The position numbers were made by a program, and so were the translations under genes. Shown one piece after another: positions 24,424 through 34,816 of a stretch of 64,000 nucleotides of DNA. Source of the stretch: Galaxea fascicularis (Eukaryota; Cnidaria; Anthozoa; Scleractinia; Euphylliidae); assembly GCA_948470475.1 (NCBI GenBank), contig OX419347.1, positions 2,795,072 through 2,859,071 on the forward strand. Direction: 5' to 3'. The notes beneath the pieces are model-generated. The model did not search any database. It was not told the DNA's origin and saw only the letters and a list, made by a program, of their open reading frames with translations. Positions within the stretch are counted from its first letter, which is position 1. The number at the start of each line of letters is the position of its first letter.

Positions 24424-26206
24424 TCACATACCTGTCCTTGGACCAAACCTCGCTTTTTCGAGATCAAATGCCGTTGGAACAGAATGTACTGAGGTCGATT
24501 TTCTTCCATAGTCGCCGCTCATTTGCCAAGATGGAACATAAGCAGGGGTAGCCCATGTACCGCGCCCGGCAATTCTCCTGGGCTTGTGTCTTGAAGCAAA
24601 CCTTTTGAACCTGTGCGAAGATGACGGAACTCTAGCAAGTTCCTTGGGGTATCCAGCTGTTGAATCTCTTCTTAATGAACGACGTATAACGTGCTCGTGA
24701 AAGTTTTTAATTTCATCATCTTCCGAATCAGACTCTAATCCCCAGAATCTGTTCCTCTCCTTCATCAATCTGTGGCATTCTCCACAACGAGCCCCAAAGT
24801 CTCCATCAGGTGTTTTCACTTTCCGGATCGCATTATTTGAGGTACCACCTTTGTTCAAGGTGATTTCCCCATAACGCGCATGTCGAGCTCTCAGTAAACT
24901 CTTTCTGTTGTTTTGAACTGTTGCATCTGCGGAAGTAATTACGAGCTGAGAACTGGTTTTCCTGCGTCTTCTGGCAGCTTGAATTCGAGTTTTTCGCTCC
25001 TTTAGAAAACCTTGAAGACTATTAATTCTGTTGCAGAGGAGTTGGTCGTTTGAGTATTGTAGGAAATCTTTATGGGCGTAGTCTTGACATGTATCCTCCA
25101 AGTTTTCTATCTCATTATCTTCAACTGCACCCACCCGAACAGGGAAACTAGAACCTAAATCAAACCTCACTTTGTATACAGAACGAGGAGGCCTACATTT
25201 GAGCCACAAGCTTGATTTTCCCAGTATTTCTTTTCTCTTTGCACTAATCCTGCTCCATATCTCATCGTCATCTGTGTACGCAAACGAACAAATGAGTATT
25301 TAGATGAACTTACTTCATACATTGAAAAGATCAATCGAGTTGTTTTTATGCAATACCAAGAAGCAAGTCGATAGTGAATACCTTTTGGAAGAGGAAAATG
25401 TCCACTATTTTAACGTCACTTTCAATATGGAAATGTCATGAAGTCATTTTTCTGTCGATGTCAGCTTGAAAACTTTGTATGCAACGAAAGTTGCATCCCT
25501 ATTGTGTTTCTATTCCACGTAAGACCAGTATGACAATGAATGATATTAAAACACTGACAAGTTATTTTTACGCTCTTTCCAGGCATTTGAGACAAAAAAG
25601 TTTATGGTCTGAACACTATCCGGTTGTCCAAACCACCTTGATACGCTTTGTTGCTTGAATAGCAAGTCCGCCGCTTTTTTCTGTAAAATTTGGCGAAACG
25701 ATACAGCAAAATTACAGTGGCAATATATTATTAACGTCTCCCCCGAAAAGACACTAAGATCGAATTAACAGCCTGAGTGGTAATAGTAGATCCGGACTAT
25801 TTTATGAAATCGTTGGTTAAATTCGATCTTAGCCGGTAGCCCCACCTTCTTTGTCGACGTTGCTCTTTAGGAATTTCTCACTTTTCTCTATTTCCCATCT
25901 TTTCTCTACAACGTCCATCCTCAATTTCAGCTCATTCACTTCATCGAACAGATCATCTAGCGCTATTGCTTTCACATGGCTGTTTAGATCTTTTAAAACA
26001 GTTTCGATTTCCACAATTTCTTTTCTTCTCAGAGGCTTTGTGATGTAGCTTTTGTTGAGAATCTCGCGGATGTCTTCCAAAGCATTTAAAATTGTCAGTT
26101 TGTCTTCTTCGTTTGCATTATCTTTAAAATTCTTGTACAGATCTAAAATAGATTCTAGTTTCCATAAGAGACATTCTTCTTTCCTTTGTGGATTTCTGGA
26201 CGACAT
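24424..26206 (-). CDS. Unrecognised two-exon protein, 402 aa
   Basis: Exon 1 runs from the ATG at 26206 to 25846, and exon 2 from 25271 to the TGA at 24426-24424. The phases match (one base plus two bases) and together give exactly 403 codons. The donor is the weak GAAG|gtgggg; the acceptor is acacag. Residues 1-120 are charged and helical, probably a coiled coil, with no membrane segment. The second exon is basic, with RRRRK near the middle, a CGEC pair, an acidic patch (ESDSEDDE) and an Arg/Ser-rich C-terminus ending FGPRTGM. AATAAA at 24244-24239 on this strand supports the 3' end. A donor-like ACAG|gtatgt at 24432 could splice away the last two residues into an unseen exon. I do not recognise the family; the composition suggests a nuclear or cytoskeletal protein, which is only inference. 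If exon 1 is not spliced it would end at a TAA after 125 residues. Confidence 0.65.
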
Positions 26207-26469
26207 ATCACAAAAATTGGTCTCAAATCATTTACCTAAACGGCCATTTTATGTTTTGCTTTGAATTCTTTCGAGTATCCCGGGAACCTTTGTTTACATC
26301 ACAATTCCACATTGAAACGATTGGCGCGCGCACGTTTATGAAACTACCGAGCCTGCTAACTACGAGAAAAGTGGCCAACACTGTTCAGTTAAGAGCAGAC
26401 AAGTAAGCCGCGTTGGACAAGCTACTAGTCTCTAATACAGTTTAAGGTTTTTTCAGAACGGTGGAAAGA

Positions 26470-26565
26470 AGTCCTGAAGTTCTGAATTTTTTTCAGGCTT
26501 ATTTACGTAATTGTAAAAATTGCGATCACAACTGCGACGATCATTCTTCATTTGATTTAGACTTA
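26470..26565 (+). repeat. SINE 3' part
   Basis: CTGAATTTTTTTCAGGCTTATTTACGTAATTGTAAAAATTGCGATCACAACTGCGA (in part) matches the tail of the tRNA-derived SINE at 60228-60370. The tRNA-like head is missing, so this is a 5'-truncated copy. Confidence 0.65.
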
Positions 26566-26616
26566 AGTTTGTACAAGACTGAGGAGCGGACTTGGTTTAA
26601 TTTCGTCTCAAAGTAG

Positions 26617-26868
26617 CTAAGATATCCAGAAGATCCGTTTTGGCTCTAACCGCATATCTCCCGCATGAGTGCAAGAGTTACATTTTTGTGGCGTTAAGGC
26701 ACGGGTTGAATGCCACCTCTCCCGGCGCGACACCTTGTGGATGGTTTCCTTGCATTTCGCCCTTCGCACTTGCCGCATGACGCGGATTTTCCACTTCAGG
26801 GGGACAATTTTTTCCCGCGCAAACTTGAGGTGGTCAAACAGTACCTCCAACTTTCGAGAGCTGCGCAT
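26617..26868 (-). CDS. Small unrecognised ORF with coding-like codon use
   Basis: An 83-codon frame from ATG to TAG, rich in Arg and Lys, beginning MRSSRKLEVLFDHLKFAREK, with two late cysteines (CNSC). Third codon positions are visibly richer in G and C than the AT-rich surroundings, which hints at a real or recently lost coding exon. No splice partner is found, no domain is recognised, and a SINE tail lies at about 26470-26565. It could be a fragment of a retroposed gene. Confidence 0.3.
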   Translation of the reverse strand: MRSSRKLEVLFDHLKFAREKIVPLKWKIRVMRQVRRAKCKETIHKVSRRERWHSTRALTPQKCNSCTHAGDMRLEPKRIFWIS

Positions 26869-27005
26869 GGTAATTATTCCTTTCGAGTCTTCGGATAAAT
26901 TTCAGACTCAAATGAGCTCCGACGTTTCAGTGTTTAGTGAAGCACTGTCTTACCCTGTACTGGAACGTGCTAACTTAAAGGACTATTGATGAAGCCTTTA
27001 AGTGT

Positions 27006-27375
27006 GACCATTCAAATGAAAGCTACAGACCAGTACTTTCCTGTGGTGCTGTTTATTATGCTGTACAAGGTGGTACTAACTCGTTGCGTCTGTGGATTAA
27101 ATCCTTAACTGTGACCATTCAAATGAAGGCTGCTGAGCAGTACTTTCCTGCGATGCTGTTTATCATGTTATACAAGGTGGTTCTAACTTTTGAGTCGGTG
27201 GATGAAATCTTAAAGTGTGACCAATCAAATGAAAGCTACTCCTGTGACGCTGTTTATTATGCTGTACAAGGTGGTTCTAATATTTGAGTCTGTGGATGAT
27301 ATCCCAAAGCGTGACTATTCAAATGAAAGCTACTGAGTAGTACTTGGTGCTGTTTATCATGCTTTACAAGGTGGT
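27006..27375 (+). repeat. Satellite-like tandem repeat, about 3.5 units of 93-107 bp
   Basis: Unit starts (GACCATTCAAATGAAAGCTA) fall at 27006, 27113, 27219 and 27312. Each unit continues CAGTACTTTCCTG, TTTATTATGCTGTACAAGG, and GTCTGTGGATGAAATC. Copies also at 4395-4715 and 63479-63680. Confidence 0.75.
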
Positions 27376-28212
27376 GCAGTGCAACCATTCAGAAGAAAAA
27401 TATACGAATGATCCACTAATCGTGGTTCTGCTCTCAAGAAATATGATTTCCGAAGTTTAGCTCGGCCCCATTTAAAATCGACAGTTGCAGTCTTGGCATT
27501 CAATCTGTCACGCGCGAGCTGAAATACTGAACTTAATACAAAAGAATGCCCAATAAAGTGTATCGGGGGCAATCTGGCTTCGACAGCATAATTACCCTCG
27601 TTTCATCAACAAATAAATAATCTGTTGCTATAGGTAAAATTCTGGCTCGCTAAAACTCCTCATAAAAATGCTCAGGTCGCATACCAGCATCACAGTAACT
27701 AATTCACGTAGTCAAATCAAAATCATGTTTCATGGTTTTCGCTGTGCTAAAAACATTCAACCGATATTGTGAAGATAAAAATTAAAAGCCGCAGAGTCAC
27801 GCCCAAAAAAGTGCTGCTATTGTTTAACTCCGTTCACCTCTTGAAATGATAAGCTACACGTATGTAACCAAGCTGTCTTAGCTAAAGGACTTTATTTATT
27901 TGACATAAATCTGCTAGAAGAAATATAAATTAAAACTGTTTTGTTTTCTGGATCATAGATTTGATCAATATAACACAAGAAGTCTGACCACATGTTAAGA
28001 ATGACAAGTACGTCAAAATACGTTCACTAGGCTTCTATTGAAAATTGATCAAAATGTTTGTAAAATAACTAATACTGAAAAGGCCCTGCCAGTTAAGTTT
28101 GTTTAGAAATATCAGCTATGAAACGATCAAGCAGTTTAAGTACTTCTGTAAAGTTCCATTATCGAAAATAATAAACGTTCACTGTTTAAAATGTCATATT
28201 TAAAATCCGTAC

Positions 28213-28671
28213 TCAATCAGATTTCTCCGGCTTTGACATGACCAACTTGATAATTTCCTCGTAGTTTACTATGCCACTTTTAGCATCCTCGACTGGGGCT
28301 AACAGCTCGTTGGCTTCTTCCTCCGTAAGCTTGCTGTCCCCACGCAGACACAACATCCCTCTCAGGGTCCCTCCATCGATGGTCCCAGAATTGTCGCGAT
28401 CGTAACATTTGAAACCCTCGATGAAATCCTCTCGGATGGGCTCTGGTTTGGCGCTAAACTGCGTGTATATTCCCGTAAACTCGGCGAACTCAACCCTCTG
28501 GTGTTCATGTTCACCGACGACGGGTTTCAGATCGGACCCAACGGGATTCAAGCCCATCGCACGTAGCAGGTCCGGGATTTGGTCCCCATCGATTTTGTCG
28601 TCCCCCACGCGGTCAAACATGGTGTAGGCATCTCTCAGTTCGGTAATCATATCTTCGCTAAGGTTTGTCAT
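28213..28671 (-). CDS. Essential myosin light chain-like EF-hand protein, intronless
   Basis: A 152-aa protein in one uninterrupted exon. It has the calmodulin/troponin C fold and matches essential (alkali) myosin light chains best: LRAMGLNP after helix two, EDFIEGFKCYDRDNSGTIDG across EF-hand 3, and LTEEEANELL before EF-hand 4. Such chains wrap the IQ motif of a myosin heavy chain lever arm and usually do not need calcium. The loops support that: EF1 (20-31) ends in Gln; EF3 (91-102) keeps D91, D93 and S95 but ends in Thr rather than Glu; EF4 (about 128-139) lacks the first Asp. Length fits the family (about 150 aa). Most animal light-chain genes have introns, so a single exon suggests a retrogene or an intron-poor lineage. 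A calmodulin-like protein is the alternative name. Confidence 0.82.
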   Translation of the reverse strand: MTNLSEDMITELRDAYTMFDRVGDDKIDGDQIPDLLRAMGLNPVGSDLKPVVGEHEHQRVEFAEFTGIYTQFSAKPEPIREDFIEGFKCYDRDNSGTIDGGTLRGMLCLRGDSKLTEEEANELLAPVEDAKSGIVNYEEIIKLVMSKPEKSD

Positions 28672-29599
28672 TCTCTTAGATTTTCAGCTCAATTCCCAAC
28701 TAAAGCCGGAGACGCTTCGCGTGTTCGTTACTACTCAGGGCTTGACAGAAATGGAACAACACTTTTGTCCTTGTTGGCTTATCAGCGCTAATTCATTTTT
28801 GACGCTTGCCGGTATGTTTGTCGTTCTAAAACTACAACTGGCCAATCAAAATCACATCGCCATTTGATTATTGCGTCTGTAACAATGAAAGGCATTCTCC
28901 ACATCTAAACACTCTTGCAATTAGTCGACTGTTTTGATAATAGAGGTCACGCAGCGAAAACTCCTGTTCCCGTTTAACCACCAATTTATAAATTAGATAT
29001 AACAGCACACAATTACTGCTGTTTCGGTGAGCAAAACACTTGCAACGACCTGTAAATACATGCATTTTGTTCTAACGAGTGGTATTTGGTATTCAAAATC
29101 TTGGGGAACTTGTATAACGTGACGGAAATATTTCATTTGTCCGATTGTGGGCTTCTTTTAAAAGTTCTGTTTCGTCCATTTTAATAAAGCGGGGAAATAT
29201 CAAAACAACTCATTAAAGTTACTCATAACAACATCGTAACAGTTGTAACTATTCGAATGGGATAACGGTGAGTGCTGTTATGGCATCAAAAGCAAAGACA
29301 TTCATTTTATGAAACCTACTGATGATTTACTAGATATACCACCGGTTGGTTGATAACATAGGACCCCGACTGTAATTGATATTTCTAGAATGTGAGCCAT
29401 ATACGTATACAGCATATACAACTAAAATTGATGACAAATTCTAACTTTCAGTTAACGAAATAATACAAGTACAAAGCAATACGTAAATACGTAATGTTTC
29501 GTGTAATTCAAACTCCCCTAATACTGTTGAGATGATTGCAAAACTTGGGGTATCAAAGAGTAAAGGCTTTTAGTTTACTGTGCTAACCTGTGTTTTAGG

Positions 29600-30345
29600 C
29601 CCTGTTTACATGGAGGAAGGGTAACCCTCCTAGCAGGGTTACCCTTCTAAGAGGGTCAAAAGGTAGCCCTCCTCAAAATGTGCAGGGTTATCGCTGGGGC
29701 TATCCCTATGATATTAATGCAAACGAAGGCGGGGAAAACAATAGAGGAGGGTAAGCCTCCTAGAAGGGTAATGTAACCGCTTCCGTTAGAATCGAATTTA
29801 AGTCGCGAAATATTTCGTGGTTTGATTTACGTTACCGCCGTGATTACCGCATTATAGATAGGCATAGTTCATAACTCGCGTTTCAGTTCCACCTAAGACC
29901 CCTTGAGATCAAGATCTATTGGTACACTAGAAGACAAGTTAGAGCGAAATTCTCTTAAGAAATCAAGACCCGCGAACGTTGGTAAGCAACAATTTACTCT
30001 GTTTAAGGTTACAATGTTATCTAAGTTTGTTATTCTAAAGTTATAGATTTCGCTAGATTTTTGAGCGCCTTTGAGTTCTTTTCTATATCACGTGCGCTTA
30101 GTTCAGTGATCATTTTTGTTATGAAGGAAACGAATATTTAGGTGATTTTCTTAATGTAATATTTCAGTTGACCGCTTCGATTAGTGCCCTGAGGCCACAA
30201 GAATAGGGATACGAAAGGAACAATTAAAGGAACCGTAAACCTATATTGGCTTGGTCTTTTCGACTGCGCGTGTAACAACTCGGGAGCGAGACTTTCATTT
30301 CTAACTTGAGTGAAACCATTACAGGTAACTCTCCCTCCATGTAAA
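29600..30345. mobile_element. Inverted-repeat element with TTTACATGGAGG termini
   Basis: GTTTACATGGAGGAAGGGTAAC at the left is mirrored at 30325-30345 by GTAACTCTCCCTCCATGTAAAC. The left end also has internal AGGGTAACCCTCCTAGCAGG palindromes. No coding capacity. Confidence 0.5.
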
Positions 30346-32309
30346 CATGTCAACCCACAAACCACTGCTTTGCGTACCCACAATTCCTTGCTATGCCCAA
30401 GGGTGGTCTAGATTTCAAAATGGTGTCCGACGGAGTGAATGTAAACATATCAACATATCGGATACCCAGTGTCTGAACACAGCACCATTTTGTGCCGGTG
30501 CCCGGGCACTAGTGCTCGGGCACCAAGGTGTGAACGCAGCCTTAGTTAACAAAGGAAAAAGGAATGTGTAAATTACCTTTGAATTTTTACTTGCTTCGCT
30601 ATTTGCTTTCCTTTATTACCCCCAAGTTTTAAAGTGATCTAAAAGAACCCAAACGAGATAAGAGATAATGGTATCAGCCCCAGTACTGACTCACACAAGA
30701 CTTTTGCTGGTTTTACTGAAGCTGTTGGTGTCAATAAATTGTACAATATGTTTTCGTTACGCACGTGCGTTACGTGGTTACAGGTGTCTTGGACTTAGAT
30801 GTGCGAATTCCTCGCAAGGGATTTAGCAAAGCGTTTAAAACGGCATGTTTATCGTGTCAAGACTTAAACTCAGGCCAAATTTTCGGGAAGTCACCTTACG
30901 GTGGATTTTCATTCCATTTGTTCCACGAGTCAAACTCACAAAAGGCTCGATGGAAAATCCAGAGACGGGTTCGGGTTTCAAGCAAAGAGGGAGGGAAAGC
31001 TCCTAGCCCCATCACACATACTAACGTTTACTCGTTTTATAATCACCCTTTCGCATACACGTGAGAAAAAAAAAACCTGAAACCATTTCTTAAACGGCCT
31101 CAAAGCAAAGACCAACCAGAGACAGAACAATATCCTCTGCGTTACTGAAAAAGGCCAAGCCCACGCAGCACCATATTTTCAGAAAATTGGGTGTTGATTC
31201 GAGGTGGCCTCTCTTATGAGCCTGGCAGTTTACTGAGTACTGGTTGCCACTAACTTAATGTAAATATTGCAATAAGGCACTATGAAATAAATGTTAAATG
31301 TAGTAATAAAAAACATTTAAGGCAGTACTAAACGGTTCTTGGTTCTGACTGCAGTATTTTCGGCAGTTTTCGGCACAGTTTCCATTTCTTGGAATCAACT
31401 GCTTCTCGACTTTCGGTTATCAGTCTTCTTTGGCATGCTTTCAAAAAAAATTAATGCAGAAATGTGCTGTCATTTCGCAAAAAAAGAAAAAAGGGGGCTG
31501 ACGAGTGCACGCTTTCAAGACTCATGCATTATCCAGTTCTACAGCATAGCAGCCGGACACGCTGAATTACAGGCACAGTGACCAAGTTCAGAAGCCTATT
31601 AAAATGTACTCGCCAGGCGAACCTTAACAACCGTATTTGGGTGGAGAAGTGAACAGTAAAAATTAAAGTCATTTAAAATCTTTATGTCCTCTTGATCTCG
31701 CAACAGGTCTGGTGCACTGCCAGCTCTTAGCGAAAATATCATTCTGCTAATCAAAGAGCACCCAGCTAGCAAAATACTAAAATGTTGGTTAAATTTTTGA
31801 GCTACCAGGTCGTTTTTTATGAAGTTTCATAAAGACTAGAAATTTCTATTATCTTTTCTGTCCGGTTTCAAAAACACAAAATTCTTTGGGGAGTGGGCAC
31901 TATATATTCTCCGAATATGCTGTCGACTTTTAATTTTAGCTGAGCCTAAGTCGCACTTGTAAAGACTTAATGTGCCTTCCAAAACAATGGAAATAAGTTT
32001 CCTAACAATAAAAAAATTTGAGTAACCTTTCACTGAATTGAACCATCAGCTACCCACATACAACTTGAACTAAATCCAGGAGCTTTATGGCTTGGGTTCA
32101 AAGTAATGCCTTTTATGGCAGAAATAAGGCAGATGATTTTCCTCAACCGAAGCCAACTACCAAAGGCTAAAATGGATCTGGATAAAATTTGCTTAATGCT
32201 TCCCTGTTAAAGCAATCATTTTTCCTTTTTTTTTCTTTTCGTCTATGGCGCGACACCGGTATTAAAGCAAACACATGTAGATGGTATATACATTTTCGTA
32301 AGTAGTGCC

Positions 32310-32490
32310 GGCGTATTTTTATATTAGTATTAGTATTGTAAACAGTGTAAGTACCATACTGTAAGCAGTACTAGTACGGTTTCGTTAAGAGTGTCAGTAG
32401 CATTGTAAATAATGTAAGTACAATACTGTTAGAGGTCAAAGTATCGTGTTGTTGGTAGTGTAATTAAGTGCGGTAAATGTAAGTTACGTA
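32310..32490 (+). repeat. Diverged tandem repeat
   Basis: GTATTGTAAACAGTGTAAGTACCATACTGT recurs in part about 75-80 bases later as GCATTGTAAATAATGTAAGT … CAATACTGTT, with further related strings between. Confidence 0.4.
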
Positions 32491-33826
32491 AGACGTTGTA
32501 GGAGCGTTCTCTGTGTTGAAAGAAAGAACATGAAAAAAAATTCACCAGTGTATCACTGTTAAATTCGAGTTTGCACCACAGCGGACGTCCCTTAAATATA
32601 ATAATCGAAGTTATCAACTCGCAAACCTGTAGGTTTTTCTGTCCTTCATTGACAACAACATTATAGTTTTTCCTGTGGTAATAGTTCTCACGTCAATTAT
32701 TTTGTCGATTTTCAATTTTTAATACCTTAACAGTTGCTAGCATGTGTCATTCTGTCACATGTGGAACAAAATACAGCAGGGTGTTTTTTAAACATTGTTC
32801 ATTGTGTTGTGCAAGAAATCTGATCATGAAAAAACCTCCCCTTTTATTAGTACTAAAGGCTAGAAAGAAATAGGACAAACTCGTCAACAAGAAGAATTTG
32901 ATTATTTAAGCACTCGTTTCTTTCTTAGTTTCTCACGACGGAGAGAGTAAATGTCTAAATTAATGGGACCGAGGGGCAAAATGTCCCCTGTGTGGCTATA
33001 ATTCGGTAGACAAGAAAACATACAAAATTAATCAGTTCGCCAACGGAGAAAAATCTTTCAAGTGTGTAATAAAGGCTTCTTGAATCTTTAATAATTCAAG
33101 CAACTTTCCGCTTCGTTAGTTCAAGGTGTTTTCTTAAGCGAATAAGTTTTGAGCCGAAAACAAAATAGAAATTCACACTAGAGGTTATTAATACATATAG
33201 ATATATTTTTTGAACTATCCTTTTCGCTCTGAATTATTTTTTCCCGCTGAATTATTAATTCACCTCGTTATACAACTGCACTAAAACTTGTCAGATACTA
33301 AATTTACTGAGATCAGTTTTCAATCACAGCTCTTCATACCTTTCTATTTTTCGTTTGGTTTTCTATTTATACAGCTTTCGCGCGCAGCTTTGACTGAATT
33401 TAAGAAAAATTTTTAGTTAATTGCGTACAAGCAATTCTTTGGCTCAGTATGTTGTGTACATAACGTCCGACTGAGTAGAATGATGCATATCAGCCTGTAT
33501 ATAATAAGACTGAACACTATTGTTTTCCTCTGATATTAGAATGAGGCAGTTGTCCCTCCTTTTGAGCCCAGATCAACAACTTTGTAGTCTGTATACCGCA
33601 GCACCGTGCCAAAACCCACATACACGACTCTTCAGTGCAATCCTTCTTTGTTGTGTTTGTTCGACTTAGAAAAAAATTCTCTTATTTCCTCAAACCAGAA
33701 TAAAAGTCAATTCCTTCGCTTTGTGGAAACTTACTTGTAATATCACGCAGTTAACCCCATCAGTGCCATGTCATAACTTACCCATCTCTTTTTAGCTTGG
33801 CGCGTAGAATATATAATCACTCGTAT

Positions 33827-34816
33827 TTAAGTACTAAGGCCGTCGTTAAAAAGACTAACTCTATAGATTTTACTCTCGATTCTACCGCTTTTTTGTTCAA
33901 TGCCACGGAAGTTTCTCAGTGCGTTGTATGCCGCAATACGAATCTCCTGCATTCTGACCCAAAGAAGTAACGGATTTAACGTGGAATTCAAATAAACCAC
34001 TGTAGCTCCCCACTCGTAACCCATCTTGATAGACGAGTTGTAGCCGGTTACAAGACGCACAGTCATGGCTGTCAGAAACGGTGTATAACAAGCCAGAAAC
34101 ATAAATAAGATATAAACCATGGTGATAACGGATTTTTTGTATTTCTTCATGTTGAGGTTATCAGTCCAGGCTGAGATACTTTGTGCCCGGATCTGGTTTC
34201 GATGGCGACGTAGCACTTTGAAAACTTTCACGTACGCCACCAAGGTAGTCAAGAGACTGATGGAGAGAACCGGAAGAGGAACAAGCGTCCAGTATCGATC
34301 TGAATTCGCTACGAAAAGCGACACGCCAGCTGCGATGCAGAAGAACCAATAAGCGAAGACGACTTTCAAAACGCGGCGAACGGTTATGACTTCTTTATAC
34401 CGAAGATGCAAGTGTAGGGCGAGCATTTTGTCCACAGATATTGTAGCGATCGTCATAACAGACACACCAGCGCATACGAAGCCAGCTATCCAGTGAATTA
34501 GCCTTCCAGTGCAGGCGGTTTTAGGATCATTATTAAACTCGGCGATCTTATAAGCTACCAGCAAAGGCTGGGCCAACAGACCGATGACAAGATCCGAACA
34601 GGCGAGACAACAAATAAGAATGTTGGATGGCGAGTGAAGAACTGGAGTTTTCCAGATCACGAAGATAACTAGAATGTTAAACATTGTCGCTGTTACGGAG
34701 AGGATAGAGTTTATGATGCAGCAGCTGATTTCTGAAGCAAGAATACTTCCTTCATGCGATAATTCAACAGTGGTCAAGAAAAAACACTTGGAGGTTTGGT
34801 TTTCAGTAACCTCCAT
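33827..34816 (-). CDS. Class A (rhodopsin-like) GPCR, intronless, 329 aa
   Basis: One exon with seven hydrophobic segments at about 31-54, 65-90, 105-128, 150-170, 178-200, 229-250 and 268-288. Class A landmarks are N47 in TM1, LACSDLVIG with D75 in TM2, C102 at the extracellular end of TM3, W157 in TM4, CYTPF (243-247) for CWxP in TM6, and NSTLNPLLL (277-285) for NPxxY in TM7. The DRY motif is replaced by SVDK (127-130), so the Asp and Arg are not in canonical order. N6 is a possible glycosylation site. It should sit in the plasma membrane and couple to heterotrimeric G proteins. Single-exon receptors of this kind are numerous in cnidarians; the ligand is unknown, and amine/adenosine/melanocortin-like is only a loose family impression. 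No close paralogue is seen in the window. Confidence 0.88.
   Translation of the reverse strand: MEVTENQTSKCFFLTTVELSHEGSILASEISCCIINSILSVTATMFNILVIFVIWKTPVLHSPSNILICCLACSDLVIGLLAQPLLVAYKIAEFNNDPKTACTGRLIHWIAGFVCAGVSVMTIATISVDKMLALHLHLRYKEVITVRRVLKVVFAYWFFCIAAGVSLFVANSDRYWTLVPLPVLSISLLTTLVAYVKVFKVLRRHRNQIRAQSISAWTDNLNMKKYKKSVITMVYILFMFLACYTPFLTAMTVRLVTGYNSSIKMGYEWGATVVYLNSTLNPLLLWVRMQEIRIAAYNALRNFRGIEQKSGRIESKIYRVSLFNDGLST

Larger units (their letters stand above)
28672..33826. other. Region without a supportable gene
   Basis: It contains an inverted-repeat element at about 29600-30345 and a diverged tandem repeat at 32310-32490. The remaining AT-rich DNA shows only short frames without coding signal, including a 99-codon one at 30765. 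Confidence 0.45.
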
